From: JALHNI01 sp044226365
Lineage (GTDB): Bacteria > Acidobacteriota > Terriglobia > Bryobacterales > Bryobacteraceae
Length of the DNA stretch: 64,000 bases
Direction of reading: 5' to 3'
Assembly: GCA_044226365.1 (NCBI GenBank)
Contig: JBGAHE010000020.1
Coordinates: forward strand, 10,239-74,238
The number at the start of each line of letters is the position of its first letter. The stretch's first letter is position 1. A program made the position numbers and the translations under genes. The notes under the pieces were generated by a model. It was not told the origin of the DNA and did not search any database. It was given only the letters and a program-made list of their open reading frames with translations. Positions 8,696 to 17,121 of the stretch are shown here, in pieces.

Positions 8696-10287
8696 TAACC
8701 CTGCACTCGCTTTTCTTTCCCCGCCCAATACTTCTCCCGCAGCACGATCTTCTTGATCTTGCCCGTTCCCGTCTTGACCAGCGGCTCCGTCGAAAACTCG
8801 ATCAGACGCGGCATCTTGAACCGGCCCAGGCGCGTGCTCAGATACTCGATCAGTTCCTCGGCCGTCAGCGCCGCATCCTGCTTCAACACCACGATGGCCG
8901 CCGGCACTTCGCCCCACCGCTCATCCGGGGCCGCCACCACCGCGCACTCGAACACCGCCGGATGCGAGAAGATCGCCTTCTCCACTTCGATCGACGAGAT
9001 GTTCTCGCCGCCCGAAATGATGATCTCTTTCTTCCGGTCGACGATATGAATGTGGCTATGCTCATCCCACACGGCCATGTCGCCCGTGTGGAACCACCCA
9101 CCCTCCATCACGGCGCGGGTGGCCTCGGCTTCGCGGTAGTAGCCTTCCATCACATGATCGCCGCGCGCCACCACCTCGCCGATGGCCTCCATGTCGCGCG
9201 CGACGTCGTTCATCTCGCCGTCCACCACGCGCACCTCCACCCCGGGAGAAGCCCAGCCCGCCATCGCCTGACGCCGCAAGCGCTCGGAGTTGTCGGAGTA
9301 GTCCACGCCTTCTTTCCAGCGCGAGGTCGTCAAGAGCGGCGCCGTCTCGGTGAGCCCGTAGCCGCAGATGCACTCGCAGCCCATCGCCTGCTCCAGCCGG
9401 TCAATCAATTCCGGAGACGAAGCCGCTCCGCCCAGAATGATCTGCTTCAGGCTGCTGAGGTCATAGTCCTTCACGCCCGGATGATTGATCAGCGCATTGG
9501 CCATCGTCGGCACCAGACACATGTAGGTCGCCTGATGCTGCTGCGTCAGCCCCAGCACAAACGCCGGATCGAACCGCCGCACCATCACCTGCTTCCAGCC
9601 CATCATCGTGCTCACCTGCGGACGTCCCCAGCCGTTCGCGTGGAACAACGGGATCGTATGCAGGTCCACCACATCGCGTCGATGCTCCAACAGCACGGCC
9701 ATATCGATTGCATGCAGATACAACGTCCGGTGCGTCAGCATCACGCCCTTCGGCGTCCCCGTGCTGCCGCTCGTGTAGAATAGCTCCGCCACCGAGTCCT
9801 CATCCACTGAGCCGATATCCGCGCGCTCTGGTTGGCCCGTCGCGAGAAACTCTTCGTACACCAGATCGGCGCACGCCGGTTTCTCCGCGTCCAGCGTCAT
9901 GAAGAATTCGATGCCGCCGCACATCGCCCGCAGCTTCTCCACCAGCGGCGCAAAATCATTCTCAAACGCCAGCATCCGTGCGCCCGAATGATTCAGAATC
10001 GTCGCCAGTTCGTGCAGCGAGAGACGCACGTTCAACGGCATCACGATCGCCCGCGCCTGCACCACCCCGTAATAGGCTTCGAGCAACTGATTCGTATTGA
10101 AGCTGAGATAGGCCACGCGATCGCCGGCCAGAATGCCAATCTTCTTGAGCGCCGTGGCCAGGCATCCCACCCGGTCGCCGAACTCGCGATACGTGAACTG
10201 CCGGTCTCCAGACACCACCCCGACACGATCGCCAAAGAGATCCACTGCCCGGTTCAGGCAGCGCAAAGGAGTAAGCGGTACGAACAT
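8695..10287 (-). CDS. AMP-dependent acyl-CoA synthetase / ligase
   Basis: The enzyme activates a carboxylic acid as an acyl-adenylate and transfers it to CoA. ANL-superfamily signatures are complete: P-loop FYTSGSTGTPKGVMLTH (about 170-186), GYGLTETAPLL (about 308), HTGDMAVWDEHSHIHIVDRKKEII (about 395-420) and the catalytic lysine region KTGTGKIKKIVLREKYW at the C-terminus. Length 530 and layout fit medium/long-chain fatty-acyl-CoA synthetases. The chain-length specificity is not readable. It is the middle gene of a unit with an upstream Cys-rich mini-protein (13 bp gap) and downstream prmA (1 bp overlap). Confidence 0.92.
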   Translation of the reverse strand: MFVPLTPLRCLNRAVDLFGDRVGVVSGDRQFTYREFGDRVGCLATALKKIGILAGDRVAYLSFNTNQLLEAYYGVVQARAIVMPLNVRLSLHELATILNHSGARMLAFENDFAPLVEKLRAMCGGIEFFMTLDAEKPACADLVYEEFLATGQPERADIGSVDEDSVAELFYTSGSTGTPKGVMLTHRTLYLHAIDMAVLLEHRRDVVDLHTIPLFHANGWGRPQVSTMMGWKQVMVRRFDPAFVLGLTQQHQATYMCLVPTMANALINHPGVKDYDLSSLKQIILGGAASSPELIDRLEQAMGCECICGYGLTETAPLLTTSRWKEGVDYSDNSERLRRQAMAGWASPGVEVRVVDGEMNDVARDMEAIGEVVARGDHVMEGYYREAEATRAVMEGGWFHTGDMAVWDEHSHIHIVDRKKEIIISGGENISSIEVEKAIFSHPAVFECAVVAAPDERWGEVPAAIVVLKQDAALTAEELIEYLSTRLGRFKMPRLIEFSTEPLVKTGTGKIKKIVLREKYWAGKEKRVQG

Positions 10288-10300
10288 GGTGCCTCGAGTC

Positions 10301-10402
10301 TTAGTAATAGTCGCTGCAAGAAAGATAATAGCCGCATCTTTCGCAAAAGAGCTTACACTTGCGCTGCTGCAGGCGTAAACTGCACACCGGGCAATGCAAC
10401 AT
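10301..10402 (-). CDS. Cysteine-rich zinc-ribbon-like mini-protein (33 aa)
   Basis: A 33-codon frame with ATG at 10402 encodes a protein with six cysteines: CPVC at 4-7, C16, CERC at 20-23 and C29. The pattern resembles a rubredoxin/zinc-ribbon knuckle pair. A GAGAG purine run lies just upstream. A minus-strand TATACT (10473-10478) would start transcription near 10466, which excludes an alternative in-frame GTG at 10471. It sits 13 bp upstream of the acyl-CoA synthetase gene on the same strand, so they are probably co-transcribed. No function can be assigned. Confidence 0.5.
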   Translation of the reverse strand: MLHCPVCSLRLQQRKCKLFCERCGYYLSCSDYY

Positions 10403-10472
10403 GGGCTCTCGTTCAGCCGGCGAGGGCTGGGCGGCAGGAGGCGCGGGTTGGGGCTTGCTGACGATTGTCACA

Positions 10473-10479
10473 GTATAAA
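10473..10479. promoter_or_regulatory. Overlapping divergent -10 boxes upstream of ggt and the mini-protein operon
   Basis: Within AGTATAAA the plus strand reads TATAAA (10474-10479), 7 bp before the ggt ATG, and the minus strand reads TATACT (10478-10473), predicting a start near 10466. The two boxes share five base pairs, so polymerase can occupy only one direction at a time. No clear -35 element is seen for either. Confidence 0.45.
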
Positions 10480-10486
10480 CTGAGGT

Positions 10487-12319
10487 ATGCGATCTCGCGG
10501 AAGGTTTTGCACGTTTCTCGCGATTCTGGCGGCGGGCGCCTGGCTGACATTCGGCCAGAAAGCTCCGCCCGAGCAACCGGCGCGCTACGCGGTTCGCGGC
10601 TTGCGCGGTGCCGTGGCCGGCGGAAGTGAACCCGCCACCGAAGCCGGCATGCGCCTCTATCACCAGGGCGGCAACGCCGTCGACGCCGGGGTCGCCGCGA
10701 TGTTCGCCGCCTCCATCGTCGAGTACTCGCACTTCGGATTTGGCGGCGAAGCCCCCATCCTGATCCGCACCAAGGAAGGCAAGGTGGTTTCCATCGCCGG
10801 CGTCGGCACCATGCCGAAGGCCGCCACCGCGGACCTGTTCCGCAAGCGACGCTTCCTGCCGGGCGAAGTTCAATACCTCGAGCCCGGCGGCGTGGCCCAG
10901 TTCGTCCCCGGCGCCGGCATCATGCCCGCGCTGGTGCCCGGCATGGTGGATGCCGGCCTCCTCGCTCTGCGCGAATACGGGACCAAGAGCTTTGCGGAAG
11001 TGATCGCCCCGGCCATCGACCTCGCGGACGGCGCCCCGCTCGACGAGACGCGCGCCATGACCATCAACAGCGGCCGCCGTTTCTTCAAACTCTGGCCGAC
11101 CTCCGAGGCCCATTGGATCGGTGGCGCGGACCGCATCGCTCCCGGCTCCGTTTTCCGCCAACCCGACCTCGCCAAGACTCTCCGCGCCATGGCCGACGCC
11201 GAGAAACGAGCCGGCGGCAACCGCGTCGCCAGGATCGACGCCGTCCGCAATTACTTCTACCGCGGCGACGTAGCCCGCCGGATCGACGCCTTCGTCAAAC
11301 AGAACAACGGCCTCCTCCGCTACGAGGACATGGCCGCCTTCAAGCTCACCGTCGAGGAGCCCGTCTCCTCCACTTACCACGGCTACACCGTTTACAAGCC
11401 CGGCTTCTGGAGCCAGGGCCCTTCGATGATCGAAGCGTTAAATATGCTCGAAGCCGGCAACCATTCTTCCCTGCCCTATCAGTCCGCCGAGAGCGTTCAC
11501 CAGATCACGGAAGTGCTGAAGCTGGCCTACGCCGACCGCGACACTTACTACGGCGACCCTAAGTTCTCGAACGTCCCCGCCGCGGTGCTGCTCTCGAAGG
11601 AGTACGCAGCGGAGCGGCGCAAGGCCATCGGTCCGCGGGCCTCGCTCGAATTCCGCCCCGGTACCGTCAACGGCAAGATCGGCAAGCATCCCGCGGAAAT
11701 CGAGATGGCCCACATCAAGATTGACGACTCGCTGATGGCCCGCGACACCACCTGCCTCAACGCCGTGGACGCCAGCGGCATGATGTTCGTCGCCACGCCT
11801 TCCGGCGCCTGGCTGCCTTCGGTGATCGCCGGCGACACCGGCATTCCGCTCACGCAGCGCGCCCAAAGCTTCTTCCTGATTCCCGGCCATCCCAATGAAC
11901 TCGCCCCCGGCAAGCGCCCGCGCGTCACGCTCAGCCCCACGCTCGTCACCAAGGACGGCAAGGCGTTCCTGACGCTCTCCACACCCGGCGGCGACAATCA
12001 GGATCAGGCCCTGTTGCAACTGCTGCTCGACGTCATCGACCAGGGCATGAACGTCCAGCAAGCTGTGGAATCGCCGCGCCTCCAGACCCGCCATCTGGTC
12101 TCGAGCTTCGACAACCACGCCATGAACCCCGGCGACCTGCTGCTCGACGACCGCCTGCCGTCGAAGACCATCCTCGAGCTTCGCCAGCGCGGCCATCGCG
12201 TTGCCACGCGCTCCAAGTGGACCTACGACGCCGCTCCCGTCATGATTCGCGTCACGCCCAATGGCATCATCGAAGCCGGCGCCGACCCCTACGCTTACCG
12301 CACCGCCCGCGCCTGGTAG
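10487..12319 (+). CDS. ggt: Gamma-glutamyltransferase-family Ntn hydrolase
   Basis: Secreted or periplasmic enzyme of the GGT family, which self-cleaves into two subunits and hydrolyses or transfers gamma-glutamyl groups. A signal peptide (FLAILAAGAWLTFGQ) is followed by the large-subunit hallmark GGNAVDAGVAAMFAASIVE (about 62-80). The processing site is DTTCLNAVD (about 420-428), where the second Thr is the expected nucleophile. The residue after it is Cys, whereas well-studied GGTs have His or Ser there. The C-terminal region SPRLQTRHL and GHRV are as expected. At 610 residues the length is normal. The following gene starts 2 bp after its stop. Confidence 0.9.
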   Translation: MRSRGRFCTFLAILAAGAWLTFGQKAPPEQPARYAVRGLRGAVAGGSEPATEAGMRLYHQGGNAVDAGVAAMFAASIVEYSHFGFGGEAPILIRTKEGKVVSIAGVGTMPKAATADLFRKRRFLPGEVQYLEPGGVAQFVPGAGIMPALVPGMVDAGLLALREYGTKSFAEVIAPAIDLADGAPLDETRAMTINSGRRFFKLWPTSEAHWIGGADRIAPGSVFRQPDLAKTLRAMADAEKRAGGNRVARIDAVRNYFYRGDVARRIDAFVKQNNGLLRYEDMAAFKLTVEEPVSSTYHGYTVYKPGFWSQGPSMIEALNMLEAGNHSSLPYQSAESVHQITEVLKLAYADRDTYYGDPKFSNVPAAVLLSKEYAAERRKAIGPRASLEFRPGTVNGKIGKHPAEIEMAHIKIDDSLMARDTTCLNAVDASGMMFVATPSGAWLPSVIAGDTGIPLTQRAQSFFLIPGHPNELAPGKRPRVTLSPTLVTKDGKAFLTLSTPGGDNQDQALLQLLLDVIDQGMNVQQAVESPRLQTRHLVSSFDNHAMNPGDLLLDDRLPSKTILELRQRGHRVATRSKWTYDAAPVMIRVTPNGIIEAGADPYAYRTARAW

Positions 12320-12321
12320 CC

Positions 12322-12696
12322 ATGGATCTGCCAGCCTTCGCCCAAAGCTACACCGTCGCTTGGGGTAGTCAGGACCCAGCCCGCGTAGCCGCCCATTTTT
12401 CAGCCGACGGCTCGCTGGCGATCAACGGCGGCGCACCCGCCATCGGCCGGGAAGCCATCGCCGCGGTCGCCCAATCCTTCATGACCGCCATTCCCAATCT
12501 GGCGCTCACCCTGGATGACCTGCGACCCGACGGCGACCGCTTCGCTTACCACTGGACCTTCACCGGTACCTACGCCGCCACCGGGCGGCCTGTCCGCGTC
12601 AGTGGCTACGAGTCCTGGCTCCTGTCGCCCGAGGGCCTCATCGCTGCATCCTTCGGCCACTTCGACGCCGAAGACTACGCCCGGCAGACGGGCTAA
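12322..12696 (+). CDS. SnoaL/NTF2-like protein
   Basis: A 124-residue cytoplasmic protein with the features of the NTF2-like fold: an N-terminal helix pair (AFAQSYTVAWGSQDPARVAAHF), an ADGSLAINGG strand, and a C-terminal sheet (WTFTGTYAATGRPVRVSGYES). Such proteins act as small-molecule isomerases, dehydratases or ligand-binding domains. ATG 12322 follows the ggt stop by 2 bp, so it is translated from the ggt message. Its stop overlaps the convergent cupin gene by 4 bp. Activity unknown. Confidence 0.75.
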   Translation: MDLPAFAQSYTVAWGSQDPARVAAHFSADGSLAINGGAPAIGREAIAAVAQSFMTAIPNLALTLDDLRPDGDRFAYHWTFTGTYAATGRPVRVSGYESWLLSPEGLIAASFGHFDAEDYARQTG

Positions 12697-13016
12697 ACGG
12701 CGATTCCCCAGTAGAAAATCCTGTGTGGCCCCTTGGTCACTCGCTGGAAGTGCTCCGCCCCCGGCGGCACGATCAGAAAATCGCCCGGCGCTACCGCATG
12801 ATGCTCACCGGCCACGTGATACACCGCCTCGCCTTCCAGCACGTAGTAGATCTCGTACATTGTCTCGTGCCGATGCGGCTCCATCACATCGCTTTCCTGC
12901 AGCGTCGCCACGGCCACCTGCGTCACATTCGGCAGCACGCCGCCCCGCACAATCACCGCCTTGGGCGTGCCGTGACGGCTCGGCTCTTCGATTCGCTCAT
13001 TCACCCGGACCAGCAT
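12693..13016 (-). CDS. Single-domain cupin protein
   Basis: A 107-residue cupin_2 protein. Cupin motif 1 is visible as EPHRHETMYEIYYVLEGEA (His, His, Glu ligands, about 46-64) and motif 2 as PGDFLIVPPGAEHFQRV (about 77-93; the ligand His is present). It could be a metal-dependent dioxygenase, an isomerase or a ligand-sensing protein. A TAGCTT box on the minus strand lies 6 bp upstream of the ATG, predicting a leaderless message. It is divergent from the secreted propeller-like gene, with 24 bp between start codons. Confidence 0.85.
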   Translation of the reverse strand: MLVRVNERIEEPSRHGTPKAVIVRGGVLPNVTQVAVATLQESDVMEPHRHETMYEIYYVLEGEAVYHVAGEHHAVAPGDFLIVPPGAEHFQRVTKGPHRIFYWGIAV

Positions 13017-13022
13017 GGCGCT

Positions 13023-13032
13023 AAGCTACCAT
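13023..13032. promoter_or_regulatory. Overlapping divergent -10-like boxes between cupin and secreted-protein genes
   Basis: The minus strand reads TAGCTT (13028-13023), 6 bp before the cupin ATG. The plus strand reads TACCAT (13027-13032), 8 bp before ATG 13041. The boxes overlap by two bases. The whole divergent intergenic region is 24 bp. Confidence 0.4.
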
Positions 13033-13040
13033 GAATGCTC

Positions 13041-13913
13041 ATGTCCCCTCGTCTTCTGCTGTCGTTGCTCGCCTCGGCCTGCTTCACGACGGCGCAAGAT
13101 TGGCGCCCGGTTCGCGGCGGTATCACGGGCGGCATCAGCGACCTCGCCCTGGTTGAGCACTCTCCTGAAAAAAGCTCCTTTCTCGTCGTTCATGACAACA
13201 AGGCGCCCTCCGAACCTCGCATCGGCCTGATCACCGTCTCCGGCCCCAAGCCGGTCGTCTACCAGCCCGTCGAGTGGAAGTGGGAGAAGGAAGTCATCGA
13301 CCTTGAATCAATCGCCGCCTTCCCTGGCGGCCCCGGCGAGTACGTCGCCCTCATTAGCCGCGGCACCGCCTTCCATCTCAAGCTCTCCCCCGATCATCTC
13401 CACCTCGAAACCCTCGGCCATTTCAAACTCCCGGACCCGCCCCCCAACCAGAACTTCGAAGGCTTGTCTCTGCAGATGGTGGACGGCCGGTTCCTGATCG
13501 CCTGGGCCGACCGTGGCGACGGGCCCCGCCCCGCCCGCATCTACTTCGGCGAGTTCCAACCCCAGCCCTACGCCGTCAAGCACGTCCGCAGCATCACGAT
13601 GCAGGTCCCGTGGCCCACGCAGTACGTGCGCCACGTCTCGGAGATGAAGGTGGACGAAACCGGCGTCCTGTTCATCGCCGCCGCGTCGGACCCCGGCGAC
13701 GACGGCCCCTTCGCCTCGGCCATCTACCTCGGCGGCATCTTTCGCCCCAGCCCCAAAGGCGGCTTCGACTTCCGCCCGCACCCGCGCCTTCTCCGCCTCC
13801 GCACCATTCCCGACCACAAGATCGAAGCGCTTGAACTGGTCCCCGGACTGGGCGGCATCATCCTCGGCACCGACGATGAGAATTTTGGGGGCTGGGTGAT
13901 GTTTAACTGGTAG
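13041..13913 (+). CDS. Hypothetical secreted protein, beta-propeller-like
   Basis: A signal peptide (MSPRLLLSLLASACFTTAQ) precedes about 270 residues rich in beta strands, with motifs suggestive of propeller blades (IAAFPGGPGEYVALISRG; VSEMKVDETGVLFIAAASD). I take ATG 13041 because it fits the leaderless promoter; ATG 13035 in the same frame would add two residues. It is followed after 2 bp by a secreted lactonase-fold gene, so both are probably made together and act in the periplasm. No catalytic motif is recognised. Confidence 0.65.
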   Translation: MSPRLLLSLLASACFTTAQDWRPVRGGITGGISDLALVEHSPEKSSFLVVHDNKAPSEPRIGLITVSGPKPVVYQPVEWKWEKEVIDLESIAAFPGGPGEYVALISRGTAFHLKLSPDHLHLETLGHFKLPDPPPNQNFEGLSLQMVDGRFLIAWADRGDGPRPARIYFGEFQPQPYAVKHVRSITMQVPWPTQYVRHVSEMKVDETGVLFIAAASDPGDDGPFASAIYLGGIFRPSPKGGFDFRPHPRLLRLRTIPDHKIEALELVPGLGGIILGTDDENFGGWVMFNW

Positions 13914-13915
13914 GC

Positions 13916-15034
13916 ATGCAATTTGCCGCCCTGGCCCTGGTTGGCCTTTCCGTCGTCCCCGCCTTCTCTGTTGATTCGCTCGTCCTGATCGGCACTTACT
14001 CCCGGGGCAAGAGCGAAGGCATCTACGCCTACCGCTTCAGTTCCGACACCGGCAAGCTGACCTCCCTGGGTCTCGCGGCCAAGGCCAGCAACCCCTCCTA
14101 TCTCGTCATCCACCCAAACCGCAAATGGGTCTTTGCCGTTGGCGAAGATGCGCAGTACAAGGGCGAACGCGCCGGCAGCCTGACCGCCTTTAACCTCGAC
14201 GAAGCCACCGGCAAGCTGACACCCATCAACACTGTCTCGTCGCATGGCGCCGCCCCCTGCCACCTGTCCATCGATAAGACGGGCAAGTTCCTCCTCGTTG
14301 CCAATTACACCGGCGGCAACGTCGGCATCTTCCCCATTGGCGCCGACGGCAGCCTGCAGGAAGCCACCAACGTGGTGCAGCATCGCGGTAAAGGCACTAC
14401 CCCGCGCCAGGACCAGCCACATGCTCACTCCATCAACATCGCCAGGGGCAACAAGTTCGCCGTCGCCGCCGACCTGGGCACCGACGAAGTGATCACCTAT
14501 CGCCTCACCACCAAGGGTGGTCTGCTCTCGCCCATCTCGCGCACCAAGCTCAAGGACGGCTCCGGCCCCCGCCACTTCGCCTTCCACCCCTCGAACAAGT
14601 ACGCCTACTCCATCAATGAGCTCGCCTCCACCGTCACCGGTTACACCTGGAACGCTTCCACCGGCGAGTTGAAGGAGTTCCAGACGCTCTCCACCTTGCC
14701 GGACGGCTATCGTGGCGAGAGCTACACAGCGGAAGTCGTCGTCCATCCGAATGGTAAGTTTCTCTATGGCTCAAACCGCGGCCACCAGTCCATCACCGCG
14801 TTCGCGATCGCGGCGGATGGCCGACTCACCTCGCTCGGACAAACGCCCACCGGCGGCGAATGGCCCCGCAACTTCAACATCGACCCGAGCGCTAAGTTCC
14901 TGATTGCGGCTAACGAGCGCTCGGACTCCCTCACGATCTTCGCGATCGATCAGACCACCGGAAAGCTCACCGCCACCGGCGAAAAAGTGGAAGTCGGCGT
15001 CCCGGTCTGCGTCAAGTTCCTCGCCAAAAAGTAG
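13916..15034 (+). CDS. Secreted lactonase, 6-phosphogluconolactonase-like seven-bladed propeller
   Basis: A 372-residue protein of the Pgl/lactonase family. Repeated blade signatures are visible: GTYSRGKSEGIYAYRF, NPSYLVIHPNRKWVFAV, PCHLSIDKTGKFLLVANYTGG, SGPRHFAFHPSNKYAYSINE and WPRNFNIDPSAKFLIAANE. E. coli Pgl of this fold hydrolyses 6-phosphogluconolactone in the cytoplasm, but here a signal peptide (FAALALVGLSVVPAFS) indicates export, so the natural substrate is more likely another lactone. It is probably co-transcribed with the preceding gene. Confidence 0.88.
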   Translation: MQFAALALVGLSVVPAFSVDSLVLIGTYSRGKSEGIYAYRFSSDTGKLTSLGLAAKASNPSYLVIHPNRKWVFAVGEDAQYKGERAGSLTAFNLDEATGKLTPINTVSSHGAAPCHLSIDKTGKFLLVANYTGGNVGIFPIGADGSLQEATNVVQHRGKGTTPRQDQPHAHSINIARGNKFAVAADLGTDEVITYRLTTKGGLLSPISRTKLKDGSGPRHFAFHPSNKYAYSINELASTVTGYTWNASTGELKEFQTLSTLPDGYRGESYTAEVVVHPNGKFLYGSNRGHQSITAFAIAADGRLTSLGQTPTGGEWPRNFNIDPSAKFLIAANERSDSLTIFAIDQTTGKLTATGEKVEVGVPVCVKFLAKK

Positions 15035-15049
15035 GCCCCCAGCGGGGGC
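15035..15049 (+). terminator. GC-only hairpin after the lactonase gene
   Basis: GCCCCC-AGC-GGGGGC forms a perfect 6-bp stem immediately after the lactonase stop, followed by a loose T/C-rich run. On the minus strand it is followed by TACTTTTT. It may slow or end transcription before the FAH gene, but the uridine tract on the plus strand is weak. Confidence 0.4.
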
Positions 15050-15068
15050 ATGATAGCCTTTCTCTCAT

Positions 15069-15920
15069 ATGAAGTTTTTGGTTTACAGCCACAATGGAGG
15101 CGCGCCTCAGGCCGGCGTGCTCGTCAACGATCATGTCATTTCGATTGCCGGCTGCGGCTATCCCTCGCTGCTGCCGGTGATCGAAGGCGGCGCGGCCGCC
15201 GCGGCAACCATCCAGGCTCATCTGGCGCAGCACCCCGGCGGCATCCCGGTCTCGCAGGTCAAGTTGCACGCCCCGATCCCGAACCCGCCCAAGTTGTTCA
15301 TGATCGGCCTGAACTACCGCGACCACGCGATAGAATCCGGCATGGCGATCCCCACCACGCCCACCGTCTTCAACAAGTTCGACAACTCGATCATCGGCCC
15401 CGGCGACACCATCGTCCTGCCCAAGGCCACCGCTCAGCCCGACTATGAGGCGGAATTCGCCTTCGTCATCGGCAAGAAGGCCAAGCACGTCAAAGGCGCC
15501 GACTGGAAAGAGTACGTCTTCGGCTACACCATCATCAACGACGTCTCCGCGCGCGATCTGCAGCTCGCTTCGCCGCAGTGGTTGATGGGCAAAGCCTGCG
15601 ACACCTTCTGCCCCATGGGCCCCACGCTGGTCACCGCCGACGAGATTGCCAACCCGCACAACCTCCGCATCGGCCTCCGCATCGGCGACGAAGTCCTCCA
15701 GGACTCCAGCACCAAGGAACTGATCTTCGACATCCCCGCCCTGCTCGAATACATGACCAAGGTCATCACGCTCGAACCCGGCGACATCATTTCGACCGGC
15801 ACGCCTCCCGGCGTCGGCTTCGCGCGGAAGCCCCCGCGCTACCTCCGCGCTGGCGACGTCTGCACCGTCTTCGTCGAAGGGCTGGGCGAGCTCACCAACC
15901 CGGTCACCGTCGAAGCCTGA
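15069..15920 (+). CDS. Fumarylacetoacetate hydrolase (FAH) family protein
   Basis: A 283-residue cytoplasmic protein of the FAH superfamily, which holds beta-diketone hydrolases, acylpyruvases and decarboxylases acting in sugar-acid or aromatic catabolism. Typical elements: LFMIGLNYRDHAIESG (about 78-93), metal-binding PDYEAEFAFVIGKKAK (Glu pair, about 120), YTIINDVSARDLQ, and IISTGTPPGVGFARKPPRYLRAGD. The last resembles 2-keto-3-deoxy-acid and 5-carboxymethyl-type hydrolases. A TAGCCT box lies 10 bp upstream of the ATG. Substrate unknown. Confidence 0.9.
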   Translation: MKFLVYSHNGGAPQAGVLVNDHVISIAGCGYPSLLPVIEGGAAAAATIQAHLAQHPGGIPVSQVKLHAPIPNPPKLFMIGLNYRDHAIESGMAIPTTPTVFNKFDNSIIGPGDTIVLPKATAQPDYEAEFAFVIGKKAKHVKGADWKEYVFGYTIINDVSARDLQLASPQWLMGKACDTFCPMGPTLVTADEIANPHNLRIGLRIGDEVLQDSSTKELIFDIPALLEYMTKVITLEPGDIISTGTPPGVGFARKPPRYLRAGDVCTVFVEGLGELTNPVTVEA

Positions 15921-15921
15921 T

Positions 15922-16320
15922 CTAACCCGCTTGTTGCGACGGCAGGGGGCCTTCGGCTTCCTGCCGTTGTAGTTTCAGCACCAGTTCCACCTGGGCCAGC
16001 GGCAAGTGCAGCACACTGGCGATGTGCGCCGGCGATTCTCCCCGGCGGTTCAGCCGGAGAATCTGCACCCGCTTGTTCAGGTTCATTCCCGTCTCAATCG
16101 TCAGATTGATCGGCATCGCCGGCGGCGCCGCTTCGGCCGGGGGAACCGGCGGCAGTAAATCCATCCGCTGATGCAGCGTCCGGCATTCGAGCGCCAGCGT
16201 CCGATTCTGCTTTTCCAGCGCCGTCACCCGTTCGGACAGGCGCGTCACCAGCCAACCCACCACTCCGGCGCCGGCCAGGGCCAACAACGCCACAAAACCA
16301 AAAATTCCGAGCGTCAGCAT
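15922..16320 (-). CDS. DUF2802-like flagellar-cluster membrane protein
   Basis: A 132-residue protein with one N-terminal membrane helix (GIFGFVALLALAGAGVVGWLV), a short coiled coil (LSERVTALEKQNRTLALE), a proline-rich linker, and a C-terminal helix-turn-helix-like motif (LNKRVQILRLNRRGESPAHIASVL). This layout matches DUF2802-type proteins often found at the end of flagellar operons. It is the last gene of the minus-strand flagellar block, 3 bp after the FliY-like gene. The role is unknown; a DNA-binding role is not implied by the helix-turn-helix-like end alone. Confidence 0.65.
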   Translation of the reverse strand: MLTLGIFGFVALLALAGAGVVGWLVTRLSERVTALEKQNRTLALECRTLHQRMDLLPPVPPAEAAPPAMPINLTIETGMNLNKRVQILRLNRRGESPAHIASVLHLPLAQVELVLKLQRQEAEGPLPSQQAG

Positions 16321-16323
16321 GAT

Positions 16324-17118
16324 CTAGCTCAGCGTCCGCAGCCTTTCTCGAGGGCTGATGATCTGTTGAATCCGCACCCCGTAGTTCCCCTCCACCACCA
16401 CCACTTCGCCGCGCGCAATCACGCAGTTGTTCACGATGAGTTCCACCGGCTCCGCGACGCCGCGGTTGAGTTCTACCACGGAACCCGACGTCAGCTTGAT
16501 CACGTCCTTCAGCGGTACGCTGGCCCGGCCGAAGCTCACGCTCACCGGCAACTCGACGTCCATGAGTAGCCCGAGCGTCTTCGAATTCTCGACGTGTTCG
16601 GTCGGGTCGTCGGCAGCGGCTGGCGCCGGAGGCGGCGCCGGTGGCGCGTCCGCGGCCGCCAGCAGCGCCACCAGGGCCGCCTCCACCCCGGCAAACAGCA
16701 ACACCGGCTCGCCGTTCACCACCACGCGAATCGCTTGCGACACCTGCCCGGACTTCTCCGCACCGTTGGTCGCCGAAATGTTCTTGCCCAGCAGCGCGCC
16801 GATCTCCGACGCCACCCCCGACAAGCCTTGGCTCAGCAGTTCGAGATACGTGCCGCGGACGCTGTCCCGATCGAGTTCGTCGACGCCCGCCGCCTTCAGC
16901 GCCTCGCCGCCAATCCGCTCCCAACTGACCTCCGGAGCGGCGATTGTCAGGCGCCCTTCGCCGGCGTCGAAGCTTTGCTCCCAACTCAGCAGGTCCGCTC
17001 CGACTTGGGCCGACTGCGAGTCGAGCGTCGCCGTCACCTCCGAGCCCAGCATGGACCCGGTCACTGCAGCGAACTTCGCCGCGAATTGTTCGAATAACCA
17101 GCGTTGCCGATCCACCAT
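16324..17118 (-). CDS. FliN-domain motor-switch protein, FliY-like
   Basis: A 264-residue protein whose last 90 residues are a FliN/FliM C-terminal surface-presentation domain (LLMDVELPVSVSFGRASVPLKDVIKL ... NYGVRIQQIIS). The first 150 residues resemble a CheC/FliM-type region without a clear phosphatase motif. A proline/alanine linker (PPAPPPAPAAAD) joins the two. This layout is FliY-like, forming part of the C-ring that sets rotation direction. A separate 87-residue FliN is encoded at 24416-24679, so the cell has at least two FliN-type subunits. It lies 3 bp after fliA. Confidence 0.8.
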   Translation of the reverse strand: MVDRQRWLFEQFAAKFAAVTGSMLGSEVTATLDSQSAQVGADLLSWEQSFDAGEGRLTIAAPEVSWERIGGEALKAAGVDELDRDSVRGTYLELLSQGLSGVASEIGALLGKNISATNGAEKSGQVSQAIRVVVNGEPVLLFAGVEAALVALLAAADAPPAPPPAPAAADDPTEHVENSKTLGLLMDVELPVSVSFGRASVPLKDVIKLTSGSVVELNRGVAEPVELIVNNCVIARGEVVVVEGNYGVRIQQIISPRERLRTLS

Positions 17119-17121
17119 CCG

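Noticed and set aside
7955..8917. A 320-residue version of prmA with a 74-residue N-terminal extension
   Set aside because: The extension lies inside the acyl-CoA synthetase gene, is low-complexity, and the GTG at 8695 matches the conserved start and a TAGTG coupling.
10301..11380. A 359-residue minus-strand frame over the 5' half of ggt
   Set aside because: It is antisense to a clear gamma-glutamyltransferase; only its last 33 codons, outside ggt, look like a real gene.
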